From Utricularia gibba (Eukaryota; Streptophyta; Magnoliopsida; Lamiales; Lentibulariaceae), in NCBI GenBank assembly GCA_002189035.1, contig CM007989.1, positions 4,805,001 through 4,869,000 of the forward strand: DNA of 64,000 nt, written 5' to 3'. The stretch's first letter is position 1. Every line of letters begins with the position of its first letter. A program made the position numbers and the translations under genes. Below are positions 1-12,365 of the stretch, in pieces. Under the pieces are notes generated by a model. It did no database searches, was not told the origin of the DNA, and was given only the letters and a program-made list of their open reading frames with translations.

Positions 1-1868
1 TCTTATTACCATATCTTAGTTCTAGATTGATTTTTTTTCCTCAGTTTTTTGATCTTACTCGTTGGGTTGCTCTAGGGAAGCCATGCTGTAATCTGCTGTA
101 GGTTTATCAGAAGGTATGAATCGGGATGTCGTCCAGATCCCATGCATACTGCGGTACGTGTGAATTATGTTTATGATAAAAATTATTCATATCACAAGAA
201 ATACAGTTGAAATAAATTAGGTATTATGAATTTAGTCATTTGTTCATTTATGTAATCCTGTTTTAATCATGCTTATTTTTCAAATTTAATATGATCTTTA
301 TTATCAAGTCATCTCATGACCGGCATACATGTAGATTCACTCGATCGGTGAGCAGGAACCGAACTCCCCTCGGATGCTATATCCACTTCGAATAATAAAC
401 CACTTTTCTGGGAACCCCCTACGGGGGATGCTGTTGTACAGCGCAGAAGTGCTCACATGCATACCCTTGAACTTGCATTTCTAAATGCAAAATGCAGTTC
501 CAAGTGATTCAATTGCGGTTTTTTAAACACTAGTTGAGATGTTATTGATGTATTTTCATATATCAAAATTAAAAATTAGTTAGTATGGGTTTTGTATATG
601 GAGTAGATTAGTGATATATATGGAAGAGACTTGTATATGTATGTTTTATCAACAAAAAATATGCACTAATTTTTCAATTCATCTGGAAACTGCTGATGTA
701 TTACAGTGAAATTAATTCAAAGTATTTCTTATGCTGTTCGTCTCTGATATTCTTTGATAGATGGCCTTCATGGACATTATACATCTCCACTTTTTGTCTT
801 CAATTGCCTTCATAGTTGACCAAGACGATCATTGTTTTCATTGGTGATTCAAAGATAATGGAATTTTCTTTGTCACATTGATGATTCACACAAGCCTTAA
901 TCGTTGTTCACCAAACCCATTCTTTGGGATGTAGAGATCAAGGCTTGTGAATGTTAAGCTAAAAGTTACCAAGGATGATAAAAAAAAAGATTATATTGTG
1001 GAATGATAAATCTTTTTATTATATTTTTTTATGTCACAAAAGCATGTGGGACTCTAAATACTCACTTGATGAAGTGAATTAAATTTAAGAAAATATGAAT
1101 TTTAAAGTTTAGGTTACCTATGTATTTAGCATTATGTTAATTTTTTTTTTTTTTGTTAGAAGAGTTTGATTATTGAATTTTTTTATTATGCTTTATGAAA
1201 TGATAAAATTACCCTTATTTACTAAAATATCAAAATTCACCTTTTCAATTCATGGATTTTCATTGTAAAATTGATTTGTTAGAAAAATCCAACATAATTG
1301 AAAACATAATTCATAGAGTGATTTTATGGGAAAATCTACCATAATTGACAAAAGATGACCTTCCCACTAAAATTGGTTGATTAGATGATGGATAAATCTA
1401 GACAATTAGAAAAAGATGATTTACAACTACTCTACTTAGTGATAAAAGACAATAATGTCCTCATTGTATTAAAAAAAATATATGTCAATAAAGATGGAAG
1501 ATGGAAATCAGTTTCATGTGGCTCTCGAAGAACATTTGAAAGAATTGTTCTCTATGACGAATTTACGTGCAAATCCTTATATAAAATCAGAAATTTAGAA
1601 TTGGAAAAGAAATCATAATTGTGAAGAAAAATTGATTATGTTAGGTTGTAGATTTGAAAACATACATAATAAATGTTGTGATTGACTGTTGCTATGTACT
1701 TATATTTGATGTTTTGACATATTATGTATTTAATGTTTTTACTTGGTCCAAATTGAACTCCTATTAGATCCAACTCAAAGCAACTTTGTATGATAAATCA
1801 TTGCGTTGATAGTTTCACCCCACAAAATTTTAGGTAAGTTCCCTTAAAATAAGAAACATTTTGTCATA
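1..1868. other. AT-rich stretch left of the copia element, no gene recognised
   Basis: No protein family is recognisable on either strand. The part from about 300 to 520 is less AT-rich than the rest and holds a short perfect hairpin at 415-427 (CCCCC, loop TAC, GGGGG). It could be the 3' UTR of a gene that lies left of the window. A 77-codon open frame at 1385-1618 is lysine-rich and AT-driven, resembles no family I know, and is probably chance. Confidence 0.4.
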
Positions 1869-1873
1869 CCCAT

Positions 1874-2116
1874 TGATGAATCAAAGGAGTGAACAGAAGG
1901 CATCAACGGTTACCATCAAGTGACAATCAGGGAACCAAATCAAGAAAATCCAGATTCCTTATTAAGAGATGATCCTGCGCCTGCTCCCGAAAATCATGCT
2001 TTATTTCCTTTTTATTCATTAGACTCTCCTTTTAAATAGTTCATTTACAAACAAATAATGTAAATCTTCTTTGAATCTTGAATGAGAATATTTCCTCATC
2101 ATTTAGCATTTCTTCA
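1874..2116 (+). repeat. 5' LTR of the copia element
   Basis: This 243-bp LTR begins TGATGAATC and ends TTCTTCA. Its right part (about 1910-2116) is nearly identical to 7975-8179, the right part of the 3' LTR. A motif ending TTTAAATAG near 2040 may serve as the TATA region. TG and CA termini and the adjacent primer-binding site fix both borders. Confidence 0.9.
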
Positions 2117-2129
2117 TGGTATCGGAGCT
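2117..2129 (+). promoter_or_regulatory. Primer-binding site of the copia element
   Basis: TGGTATCGGAGCT directly follows the 5' LTR. Plant copia elements normally carry TGGTATCAGAGC here, complementary to the 3' end of initiator methionine tRNA. This copy has one change in that core (A to G). Confidence 0.88.
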
Positions 2130-2195
2130 CTCTTATGAGAGTAACTTCCTTTGATCCTCACACCTACCGTTCAAGTTTCTACACTAAGAGATCTC

Positions 2196-5100
2196 ATGGC
2201 TACCCTCTCCCTCAAAGTTGGCAATTTTTTCACGATCAAACTCAGTTTCACTAACTATCTTCTTTGGCAAGAACAGGTCCTAGCTTTGGCTGAAAGTTAA
2301 AATCTTGTCAGCCATCTTACGGGTGAAATACAACCACCCTCCCAGTCTACAACCCCTTGACAGGACCCACAGGCGACGTCCCACCTCCACAAACCGCTCC
2401 CTACCTCTCTTGGTGGCAATCTGATTGTCTACTTTGAGGTTGGATTATTGGTACCCTTTCAGAAAATTCACGTGGCCTTGTAATAGCTCTAGAAACGTAC
2501 GCTGTTGTTTGAGCTGCACTCAAAGATGCTTATGCTGAAGATTCTGAGGAGCGTACCTTTGTACTTCAACACCAATTAACCTACCTACAAAAAACAGACT
2601 CAACATCCATGGAAGACCACCTCCGCCTCTTCAAACAATTGTGTGACTCTCTCACCACCATTGGAAAATCCGTTGCAAATGCTGAAAAAAAGTATCCCTT
2701 CTTCTTCATACCTTAGACCACTCTTATGACGCCTTTACCACTATCATGCTAAAACACCCAAGACCCACATATTGAGTTAATTCCTCAACTTCACAGCTAT
2801 GAGCTTTGACACAAATTTTCTCATCATTCTCCCTCATCCCATACTACCTATCAAGCAAACTGACAAAAACCTCAATCCAAAACCACTCGAAACACCTTCT
2901 CATCTATTGGTTGTGGCTTTCAAGCTCAAAGCCCCTCACACTAATCCACAAATTCACCAATAGCTAGCCAAGCTCGCCCTCCACCTTCGGGTAGACGTCA
3001 CATGACAACCGAACAACGTGAGTTGTATAAATATGAAACTTGTCAGATTTGTGACAATGCAGGACATGTTGCCAAAATTTGTTGGTACCTTCCTGATGGC
3101 TCGTTTGGTGCCTCTTCTGCCCATGCCTTCCAAGCGCTTCACTTGGATGGATCGGTGGGCCCCACTGAATGGGTGTCTGACACGAGAGTCTCTGCACGCA
3201 TGATAGATAACTCCTCTCTTCTCTCCTACATTACACCACCCGATGCCCATGATGCAGTTCTTATGTGTGATGGCTCTCCTCTACCCATCCTTGGTATGGG
3301 CAATGCCACTATCACCCAAAATTCTACTTCTATATTTTTAAAGAAGGTTTTGTATGTCCCTCAACTCACATCTAATCTTTTATCCGTTAGTCAACTTACA
3401 AGTCAATATCCTATTACTTGTGAATTTACTAACCATTTGTTTCTTGTTAAGGATCGTCTGACAGGCCAGATTCTAGTCATCGGGATACGAAGGGGTGACA
3501 TCTATGTTGTGTCTTCCTCTCCTAAGTGTTACCTTGCTACTCGTTCCAATAAAGCATATGTTGACTTATGGCATCAATGCTTAGAGCACTCTCATATTGC
3601 AACTATTCGTCATTTACACAAACAAAATTTAATTTGCATCTATGGCTCTTGCACTCATAAATTTTGCAGCAGTTGTCAACTTGTAAAACTTAGCAAACTT
3701 CCCTTTTTGCCTTCTAAAACCCCTACTAGTCGTCCCTTTCAGAAAATTCACTACGATTTATGGGGTCTTGCTTTGGTTTTATCTCTTCATAAATTCAAAT
3801 ACTATGCTTGTTTTGTTGATGATTTTACCAAATTTTTTTGATTTTTTCCTTTATGCCATAAAAGTGATTTTTCCAATATTTATTTTGATTTTGAAAATTA
3901 TGTGGATCGTCAATTTCAACAAAAAATTCAAGTTTTTCAATCCGATGATGGTGGTGAATTTCTTAATACTCGCTTAAGTGCTCATTTTTCAAAACACGGC
4001 ATTCTCCATCAACTCTCATGTCCTCATACCCCTGAACAAAATGGTGTGGCTGAACGTCGTCATCGCACCATTCATGAGATTGGAATGACCATGCTTTTTC
4101 ATAGTGCTACTCCTCTCTCTCTTTGGGTTGATGACTTCCGTACTACTGTTTGTATCCTAAATCGTGTTCCCACTTGTTCTGCAAAATTCACTTCCTTTCG
4201 AAATGCTTTATCATAAACCTCCCACTTTTGATGATCTTCGTGTCTTTGGTAGTCAATGTTTTCCATATCTTTGGACAGATTCTGTTAAAAATAAGGATCG
4301 GTGGAGCAATAAGGAAGGAAAAATAAGGTTGATGGAAAGTGGGATATTGTGAGTTGATTGAGTCTCCCATGGCGGCAAATTCCTGATTTTTTGGTAAGTG
4401 CAACATCGATGCAAATCAAGAGCAAATCAAGGAAGGAATCACCTGATTTATCTCAATCAAATCTTTGTTAGGAAAGTTCTAGGCTTATAAATAATGGTGT
4501 GTGCTGCATGTGTTTGTACATTGAAAAAATCAATCAAGTATTTTTCTTCTCAAACTTTTTCTTCTCCCAAACCCTGCTACGCCCAAAGGCCCTACACCTC
4601 CTACTGTTCCTGTTTCTTCCCTAGAATTCCTGCATACTAACAAATTTTCTCCCAAATCATTGCCTTATGTCTTTATTGGTTACAGTGAACATTACAAAGG
4701 CTATTGGTGTTATCATCCCTCGACACATCGGATCTTCACCTCACGCCTGTTGTCTTTGACGATTGGGTCCATTTACCTACTTCTTCCTCATCCTCATCCT
4801 CATGTGACTGGGCTTTCTTCACCTCTTTCATTGCCTTCATCTTCCCCTCCTTTACTAACTCTATCACCCATTCATTCCCTCTCCCCTCCGCCTGCACCGT
4901 CTCACCCAATGATGGCTCGCTCCCGTCATGGGATTCTCAAACCTAACCCAAGTTATCAAGCCTATGCTGCCCTTTTACCTTCTATACCACTCGAGCCCAA
5001 AACACTCTAGCAAGCCCTATCTCATCCCGGTTTGCGTAATGCCATGCAACTTGAACTTGATGCTCTACATCGTAATCACACATGGGTGCTTGTTACCCCT

Positions 5101-6500
5101 AACATGCATGTCATTGGTTCCAATTGGTTTTACAAAGCCAAGCTCAAGCCTGATGGTTCACTTGATCGCCTAAAAGCTCACCTAGTTGCTAAGGGGTACA
5201 ATCAAATTGATGGCGTAGACTACATAGAAACGTTCTCCCCAGTGATCCGGACTGCCACCATTCGCCTTGTTCTCACAATTGCCCTTCAGCATAGCTGGCC
5301 TATCCACCAACTTGATGTCACCAATGCCTTCTTCATGGTGATCTTCAAGAAACCATTTACATGGCTCAACTCCTAGGTACGCTTTATCCTCACCTCTTCA
5401 CCCATGTTTGCAAGCTCCAAAAGTCTTTATACGGTCTTAAGCAAGCCCCTCGTGCTTGGTTCAACAAGTTTAGCTCTTTTCTTCTTCACCTTGATTTTTA
5501 GTGCAGCTATGCTGACTCTTCTCTCTTTGTTCGTCATTCTCCTCTTGGCGTTGTTTACCTCCTCCTTTATGTTGATGACATGCTCTTAACAGCCAGTTCT
5601 GAGTCTCTTCTTCAATCACTTATCCTTGCTCTTGCCACTTAGTTTGCCTTAAAAGACTTGAGGTCTCCCCATCATTTTCTTGGTATTGAAATCCATCCCT
5701 CTCTGACTGATCTTCATCTTTCTCAGACTCACTATGCCCTTTCCATCCTTGAGAGGTTCAACATGCAAGATTGTCATCCTAAATCCCTGCCCTTGCCCCC
5801 TAAGGATACCTCTCCGATGGCTGGCCCCTGCCTGGTCCTCAACCCTATCGAGCTCTTATTGCCTCTCTTCAATACCTCACCTTTACTTGTCCTGACCTTC
5901 AATTCTCTGTCAACTACCTTTCTCAGTTTTTGCAACACCCCACCCACCATCTTCTCTCCCTTGCCCATTGTGTTCTTCGTTATGTTAAGAGTACTCTTAA
6001 CCATGGTGTCCTCCTATCCTCCCATCCATGCCCGAACCTCCACGGCTATGCTGATGCTGATTGGGCTACTTGCCCGTTCACTCGTCGTTCCATCAGTGAT
6101 TACTGCATCTTTGACAACACCCTTATTTCTTGGTGTTCTTTCAAGCAAAAGACTGTTTCTCGCTCCATCACTAAAGTTGAGTATCATTCGATGGCCCACA
6201 CTGCTGCAGAAAATTCATTGACTTTGTTACTTGTTGTGCGATCTTGGAGAATTGCCGTCTACTCCACCAACACTCTCATGTGACAACCTCAATGTTGTTC
6301 ATATGACTATGAATCCTGTTCTTCATTGCCGCAGTAAGCATATTGAGCTGGATTATCACTTTGTTCATCAAAAAGTCACTGAAGGTCTCTTAATCACCCG
6401 GCATATCCCTACCTCGTCTCAAGTGGCTGATCTATTTACAAACCCCTCACCAAGTCCATGTTGGTCAAGTTTCTTAGCAAACTCACCCTCTAACCACGGC
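2196..6500 (+). pseudogene. Broken copia gag-pol polyprotein
   Basis: Fragments run in copia order across several frames. Gag starts at the ATG at 2196 and soon hits stops. A CCHC zinc knuckle (C-x2-C-x4-H-x4-C) lies at about 3044-3085. The protease active site near 3175 is mutated: the expected D-S/T-G-A reads D-T-R-V. The integrase has its His/Cys zinc finger (about 3570-3690) and its catalytic core up to about 4215, with a stop at 3841. Reverse transcriptase spans about 5030-5780, including the YVDDM catalytic motif near 5565-5580. RNase H follows at about 6040-6450, with ADADWA and CDN-type motifs. Frameshifts separate most segments and an insertion interrupts pol near 4300. No complete product can be made. 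Confidence 0.9.
4294..4640 (+). mobile_element. LTR-like insertion inside copia pol
   Basis: The copia reading (…VKNK before, KFSPKS after) is interrupted by about 340 bp with no pol homology. The segment has LTR features: a TTATAAATA box near 4482 and a CT-rich tail (4543-4568). The most LTR-like part is about 4325-4570. I could not find a target duplication and the borders are approximate. It may be a solo LTR of another copia family, or a rearranged patch, since the last 70 bp look different. Confidence 0.45.
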
Positions 6501-6516
6501 CTCATTTGCGGGAGGC

Positions 6517-8179
6517 TGATGAACCAAAGAAGTGATGATAAACGGAAATTTCCTAATATCGTTGAAAATAAAAAAAGAAAATCCGTATCAAATAAATTTA
6601 TAATCCCTAATCTATACAAAATACAAATTTGGAAAACTTGTATAGTGGATATCGGGGTCGATCACGATGAGCTTGTGCTTGCTAAGTGTTTTAGTACATG
6701 CATAACTTCGGATAACAGTAGGTCTTAGTCTAAGCTCGGACTAACAGTGGTAAACAAATTCAGTAAACAAGGTAAGTAAGCAATATCAGGTTTCTACGCT
6801 AAGGTAACAGGTACTGGTTTTGACTTAGACTAATACGAGGACGCCTTAAGGGTCTGCGGGTGGTGTTATGCTAAGCTTCCTAACTTAATTTATTATCTTC
6901 CTACACTCACAACTTCAAATAACCTAAGTCTACCCAGGTCATTCATCATATTTTTGGCTTAAGCTAGTCTCCAATATCATAACCAACATTGCAATTAGGT
7001 CTACCCGCATGCAAGGCATATAGAACTAGGTCTACCCGGTTCTACTGGTTCTACCCTGGACTAACACCGACTGATCCTGTCTTGGTTTGTTGGTCTACCT
7101 CTAAACCAAGCATCTAAGTTGTGAAACTACTTGCTCCCCTCCTTAGGTCTACCCATGGTTTGTTAGGAACAAGAGTTAAGGAAGACAACTAAATTTCATC
7201 ATCAACCTAAACACATACCACCCACTTCTCCTTAAGGCATCCCTAAGACTCTAGCCACTCATGCTTTGGAAATAAAACACGATTTCATTCATATAAGTTG
7301 GCCAAAATGGCAGAAACATTGTAAACAAGTAAATGCAAAAAGTTGAAATGTTCAGAAAACTAGAAAGTAAATAAAGATTGTTCTTCCTCCCGTTAGCTAC
7401 TGTTCACCGCCCAGAACAGTAGCACTAGACTGGGCTCCGGTGCTATTCTTGGTGATGAAGGCCTCCCTTCCCCTTCTGGTTGGTGTTTTTCCCATTGGGG
7501 AAGAAGACCCCCTTGTGTCCCCCTCTCTATGTTCTTCCCGCTCTCCCCTTTTTCGAAAATAAATTTCCCATTTCCTTCACTCCATTGCACTGTTGCTGTC
7601 TGCTAGTACTGTTCCCGACCGCCAGCACTGTTCTCAGCCTGAACTTGCAGACTGCGGTGGCGGCAGAACAGTGCTCTTTGTCCTTCTCCAGATTTTGCGC
7701 CCCTTTTTTGCTTGTTTTACACGTTTGCAAGTCTGATTTTCAACTCATCTCCCTACTGAACTTACTGAAACATTAGTAACAAGAGTTGTGGACTAAATCA
7801 AAGGATTTAGTCCACTTTTCAACATAAGCACATAGGATTAACATAAACACCACTAAAGTATGAAAAACCACATTTATCTAACCTAAATCATGATAAAATA
7901 TAGCTATTTTGTGTTATGAATTTTAGGAAAAATGTGTGTTATCATTTATTCAGCGACAATCAAGGAACTAAATCAACGGTTACAATCAAGCGACAATCAA
8001 GGAACCAAATCAAGAAAACCAGATTCCTTGTTAAGAGATGATCCTGCACCCAAAGATCATGCTTTATTTCTTTTTTATTCATTAGACTCTCTCTTTAAAT
8101 ACTTCAGTTACAAACAAATAATGTAGATCTTCTTTGAATCTTGAATGAGAATATTTCCTCATCATTTAGCATTTCTTCA
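6517..8179 (+). repeat. 3' LTR of the copia element, split by a nested element
   Basis: The LTR begins TGATGAACC after a purine-rich tract (TTTGCGGGAGGC, 6505-6516). It is broken after 19 bp by the insert at 6536-7944 and resumes at about 7951, ending TTCTTCA at 8179. The resumed part has a short tandem duplication of an ACAATCAAGGAAC-type unit that the 5' LTR lacks. Confidence 0.85.
6536..7944. mobile_element. Family S1 copy A: solo-LTR-like element nested in the copia 3' LTR
   Basis: It begins TGATAAACG and ends GTGTTATCA, the same termini as the copies at 41841, 44170 and 51047. No protein domain is found inside. It reads in the same direction as the 51047 copy and opposite to those at 41841 and 44170. 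The target is the host LTR: AGTGA precedes it (6531-6535), and an AGCGA that aligns with this host sequence lies at 7952-7956, after 7 extra bases. The duplication is therefore imperfect. Open frames inside (for example around 7400-7780) are not convincing genes. Confidence 0.75.
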
Positions 8180-8184
8180 CCCAT

Positions 8185-8340
8185 GATAGTTTGATTTCTT
8201 TTCTTGCACGTTCCATTTGACTGGGGTATATAAGGTACTGTAAACTACTATACAATAATAGTTTTCTAATATAGAAATTTCAATTCATATGGAATCTATG
8301 ATAATACATGAATAATCAATGAAGAGTACTTTAAATTTTT
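8185..8340. other. Short unassigned spacer
   Basis: This is AT-rich DNA between the copia target duplication and the minus-strand copia relic. Nothing is recognised in it. Confidence 0.4.
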
Positions 8341-9620
8341 TGCTTACAAGTTATCCTAGTTGAGCATGTTATATGAAGTTGTTCGCATGTGAAACACATA
8401 TTTGATAATTATCTTTCTGTTCAATATCTCTAATTTGGTGTTTCCCTTTCCTAAGATAGCTATGCATACTCCATCAGTGATCTCTATTTTTTCATAGTAA
8501 TGAGATATAAGTTTTAAAGATAGAGATGTCATTAGAAATGTAATTAGATGATCCACTATCTAGAAGTCAAGTCAGCTTATTGATGAACTTTGTTGTAGTT
8601 GTCAAAATTGTAGTTTTTCTTATGGTTAAGATATCGATATAGTTAGAAGATATTTCATTTTCTTGTAAATTCTTAAAGTATATATTTACCAAAACTCTAA
8701 CAAATGTCTCTATGATTGACATTTAGGTTTCCATTCTTTGTAGTTAGTTATCTATGAATTTGGACGACAACTTCCTTTTTAAGGATGTATACGCACTCAT
8801 GATGCCTCTTTTTATTGTAGAAATCACATACATTTTTTAGATTCCACCAACATTCTTTTGATATATGCAAGTTGGGTATTTTACAAATTGAACATATTGT
8901 GAGGCTTTTACTTTTTACTTTTGCTTTATTTCCAGTCATGAATGCTGATGAATTGTATGCTCCTTTGTTGCATTTTTTTACTTTCAATGTCCCAAATGTC
9001 ATGGTCGCAAATGCCTTATCCTGCACATCTTGTTGTTTCTAATGAATTTCTATTTCCAATGTTTCTCCATTAATTCATTACTAATGAATCTTTTCAAACA
9101 ACATGTAGCAATCAAGGAAGGCACTGTGGAGTTGTAGGTATGATGTAGAGCATTTAATATTACATCCTTCAATTTGTCTTCATCAAGAATTTATCCTAAA
9201 AATTTCAATTTTCGAACTCCATTCTTTATCACATCAGCAGGTGTCTAGATGGAGTCATGTGGAGATAGTTGATTTGAGTGGTTCGGCTCTCTACCTTTCC
9301 AAGGTAGATTTTTTGAGCGGCATTCATGCTTTTTTAGATGTTTCACAATTCAGAATAATCTCATATGCTTCTTCAATAATGATTGCATCACGCATTGCAC
9401 ATATTCTGTTTTTTTTTTATTTGTAGACTTTGAGAACTGATGGATCATTGGTTCTACTTCATATAAGTAGTCCCATAAGTCTTGGTGCATTAAATGATTT
9501 TTCATTTTCTCTTTACAAATCAAATTTTTCTATGGATCTTTTCCATCAAATGTGGTTGGAGCTTGGAGACTCGAAGAAGTAGTATACATTCTTCAAGCAA
9601 TGAGTAGAAGTAACAAATTT
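8340..9620 (-). pseudogene. Decayed copia gag-protease relic
   Basis: On the minus strand, scattered frames read like copia Gag and protease. Near 9540-9590 there is a Gag-like FDGKDP-type stretch. A zinc-knuckle-like segment lies at about 8845-8905 (C-x2-C, H, C, slightly off spacing), followed by a second Cys/His cluster. The part at 8356-8556 resembles the region after the copia protease active site (DHLT… to a DVL-YVP-like end). No integrase or RT follows, so the 3' half is missing. Both LTRs are unrecognised. The similarity is weak and rests on motif order. Confidence 0.5.
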
Positions 9621-9892
9621 TGCAAGTGAAGAAGGCAAGAATGGACTTGTCTTCACATCTGATTCACCCAAAGGAGTTTAGCATCTCTCTGACATGCAAA
9701 GAGAAAGCTTATAAAGAAAAATTTGAGTATTATAGATAGACATGTTTAGCAAATGGGGTAGATCAACCAGTTCAACACAATCATTTCTATTTCTATTTAT
9801 AGTGTTTAGCAGAATTCCACATTCAAATGAATATTAGCTAAGTTAACATTGTTCTATCAGATTTGTTGTCCTCAAACATAAATTAGTCACTT

Positions 9893-10375
9893 TGTTGAAG
9901 CCCAATCAAAATCTCACATAATTACTGCATCTCAATGTCCTATCACTCTAACCCCCAATCTCAATATTCTTTTTCCTAATTGTTGTGTCGCGCTCGCTTG
10001 ACTTGAGATGAATGTTCTCATCGTGTTCTCATCATGCACGAGCATTCTCTCTATGCGGGAAAATGCCTTGCCTTCCATGTGGGAGCCATTACCTTGACTC
10101 GGGTACCTGCGGTTGGCTTTGGTGGGCTCTTCATTTGCCCTAGTGAACACACGCAAGCACAATCTACAATGCCTCTTTGTGGTCGACATGCAATCTCTTC
10201 CAGTTCCAGAGCCTTGTTAGTATGCGAGCATTTCTGCTTGCGGATCTAATTATAATACAACAGTTGGTATAAATATTGGGTTTGTGTATTGAGTAGAATA
10301 ATAGTAGATTTTAGAAGACCTTTATATGTATCTCAAAATATCAATAAAAAAGATACACGATTTTCTCCAATTCTT
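9893..10375 (+). mobile_element. Probable copia-type solo LTR
   Basis: The segment starts TGTTGAAG and has late LTR signals in order: a TATAAATA box near 10269 and AATAAA near 10343, about 75 bp apart. A perfect 5-bp repeat CACTT flanks it (9888-9892 and 10376-10380). The right terminus as defined by that repeat is not CA, so either the end has mutated or the duplication is a coincidence. Small open frames inside, such as 10034-10249, are probably not genes. Confidence 0.5.
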
Positions 10376-10442
10376 CACTTAGCCCTTTAAGAGCAATGGA
10401 GTTGATAAGTAACCCAAAATCGGGTTCAGTTCCCAGGTTTAG

Positions 10443-10718
10443 CTAGCAGGATTTCCCTCTGGAATCCACTGGTTTAGTGGACATGTAGAGATTGTAAATG
10501 CTCTTGTACCTCTGCTTCTTCATTGCTCTGACCTCCTCCGTGACCGTGACGCCATGCTCACCTCCTCTTTTACTGCTCCTGTCCACCGCCGCCGCCGTGT
10601 GTTCGATATCCTCGTCTCCAAACAACTCCATCAACATCCCTGCAACAGCCCTTCTGAAACCCTCGTCGAGACACCTCAGTTCCCCAACTCCGGATTGCGT
10701 TCGACGCTCGCGAGCCAT
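10443..10718 (-). CDS. Small hydrophilic protein of unknown function (91 aa)
   Basis: This is an uninterrupted 91-codon frame from ATG (10716-10718) to TAG (10443-10445). It is markedly GC-richer than its surroundings and has gene-like codon usage. The product is charged and soluble, with no signal peptide or membrane segment. A basic and tyrosine-rich C-terminal stretch (KKQRYKSIYNLYMS, about residues 67-80) and a Leu/Met helix near residues 24-34 stand out. An AT-rich region followed by a GC-rich possible 5' UTR lies upstream (10720-10930). An out-of-frame ATG sits 17 bases before the chosen start. A possible acceptor (TTTACAG near 10747) means it could instead be the last exon of a longer gene. 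I do not recognise the family. Confidence 0.55.
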   Translation of the reverse strand: MARERRTQSGVGELRCLDEGFRRAVAGMLMELFGDEDIEHTAAAVDRSSKRGGEHGVTVTEEVRAMKKQRYKSIYNLYMSTKPVDSRGKSC

Positions 10719-10949
10719 TCCGATCGACCGGTCATGGGCTGCCTGTAAACGAAGAGTTGTGATGATCTGAGCTGAGCTCCAGCCGCCCCTTGTGGTTGTC
10801 TCTTTTATCTTGCTTTGAAAAGCGCGTTGTGGAAAGCGGGGGCACAGGGAGAGAAGCTTCCGTGTTGGTGACCTGAAGCGACGTGGAAAGGACCAGCGGC
10901 GTCTCTTTATCAAATGTTTATTCATTAAATAATTATAAAACAAACTTGT

Positions 10950-12360
10950 CAAAGCGCAAATAGGAATAGAAAATGACTGGTGGGCAATCAGCTGAGCAGT
11001 CTGACTTCTCTTAGTCCTTTTTCCATTTAAATTATTTTCTTTTAAAAAAACTGCAAATAAATGGCCTTTGACTTTTGGAATCACATTGTCAACCATTAGT
11101 TGCCTAGGTTTCAGAATTTATATCCAAATGAGTGTTATTTTTGTAGTGAATAACGCACATTTTAAAATGGTCTTATTGACTAACCAGTCACATTGATGAA
11201 TCTGATCCATTGGTGAAAGATGGTTTGGTATTTTACTATAACAAAAATAATAAAATAATATAAATGTTGACCGATCAAACATAACTTATTCGATTTGATA
11301 TAAAAAAAATAATGTATATTGGCAACATGCTGAAATTAAATTTTCTAATACAGATGTAATGTTTGTTTTTAGACAACCATCTTTGAATTTTTTATCATAA
11401 TTTTGAGACAATAAAAAAGAAGATAGTAAGTAGCTTCGGTAATAGTGCACCCACATAAAAGTAAGTACTCTTTTGTTAGCATATGAAAGGCTGTTTTGCA
11501 TTAAATAAAATATAATAACCTTCCATTTGGGAAGAAGCAATATTTAAAACTATAGATTACTTATCAATGTATTTTATTTTTATTTACTACCTAGTTCATG
11601 ATAAAACATAAATTCATGTTCCAGATGAGTTTAATTAATCATATCATATGAAAACACAACCTTTGTTTGAAAATGAATTCCGCACTTGTAAGATTAATTC
11701 TATTCATGTAAAATTGTTTCTACATTCCAAATATATACAATAGTGATTTTACAATCAATTCACTTCTCACAAAAGTATGGAAGTATAGTTATTTTGAGAC
11801 AATTAATTTTTGAAAGCTAACTTGATATGTGAATACAATTATAATCATTCTTTTTATAAGAAATTACAATTAATACGCATAAATTATTCATCGCATTTGT
11901 AATAATAGAATAAACGCTTTACTTTATAATGTTTAGTTTTCTATCTTGCTTTTATAATATTAATATACATAGATTTAAACTGTCGTAATAATATAATTTA
12001 TGAATTGTTAAAATATGGTTACTAATAAATATAGATAAATATGTTATTTACGTATAAAAATCAATTTTCAACATATATCAATTATTATTGCTAAAATTGT
12101 CAATTTTAATATAATTAATTCTCTAGCGATTTTTTCAAACTTGCTTGCAATATTATCTCTTCAACTATCAGTTTGTTTTTTTTATTTTTATCAACAAATT
12201 TATTGTTTATGTTGAATATTTCATAAAAAAATTCTATCAATTTTTTAGGTTATAACAAAAAAACATATTTTTTAAAATTTTGAACCATGGAAATTTTGAT
12301 AAATTTTATATAATATTGCATATTTTATATAAAAATGGATATTTCAACCTTGGGCACAAA
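10950..12360. other. AT-rich intergenic DNA
   Basis: I see no coding signal, RNA gene or clear element. The minus frame at 11286-11540 is AT-driven and resembles nothing known. Base composition becomes very AT-rich from about 11,640 to 12,340. Confidence 0.4.
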
Positions 12361-12365
12361 TCCCT

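Larger units (their letters stand above)
1874..8179 (+). mobile_element. Ty1/copia LTR retrotransposon, decayed, with nested insertions
   Basis: The element starts TGATGAA and ends TTCTTCA. It is flanked by a perfect 5-bp target duplication CCCAT (1869-1873 and 8180-8184). The 5' LTR is followed at once by a primer-binding site matching initiator methionine tRNA. The interior encodes gag, protease, integrase, reverse transcriptase and RNase H in that order, which defines Ty1/copia. The coding region has many stops and frameshifts, so it cannot act on its own. Two later insertions sit inside it: an LTR-like piece in pol near 4300-4640 and a 1.4-kb element in the 3' LTR. Without those the element would be roughly 4.5-4.9 kb, a normal copia size. 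Confidence 0.92.

Noticed and set aside
2954-3250. Minus-strand open frames opposite the copia protease region
   Set aside because: They are shadows of the plus-strand gag-pol reading, with no family resemblance.
10443-11096. A 217-codon version of the small minus-strand gene
   Set aside because: Its upstream half runs through AT-rich promoter-like DNA and low-complexity codons. The ATG at 10716-10718 gives a compact GC-rich product instead.
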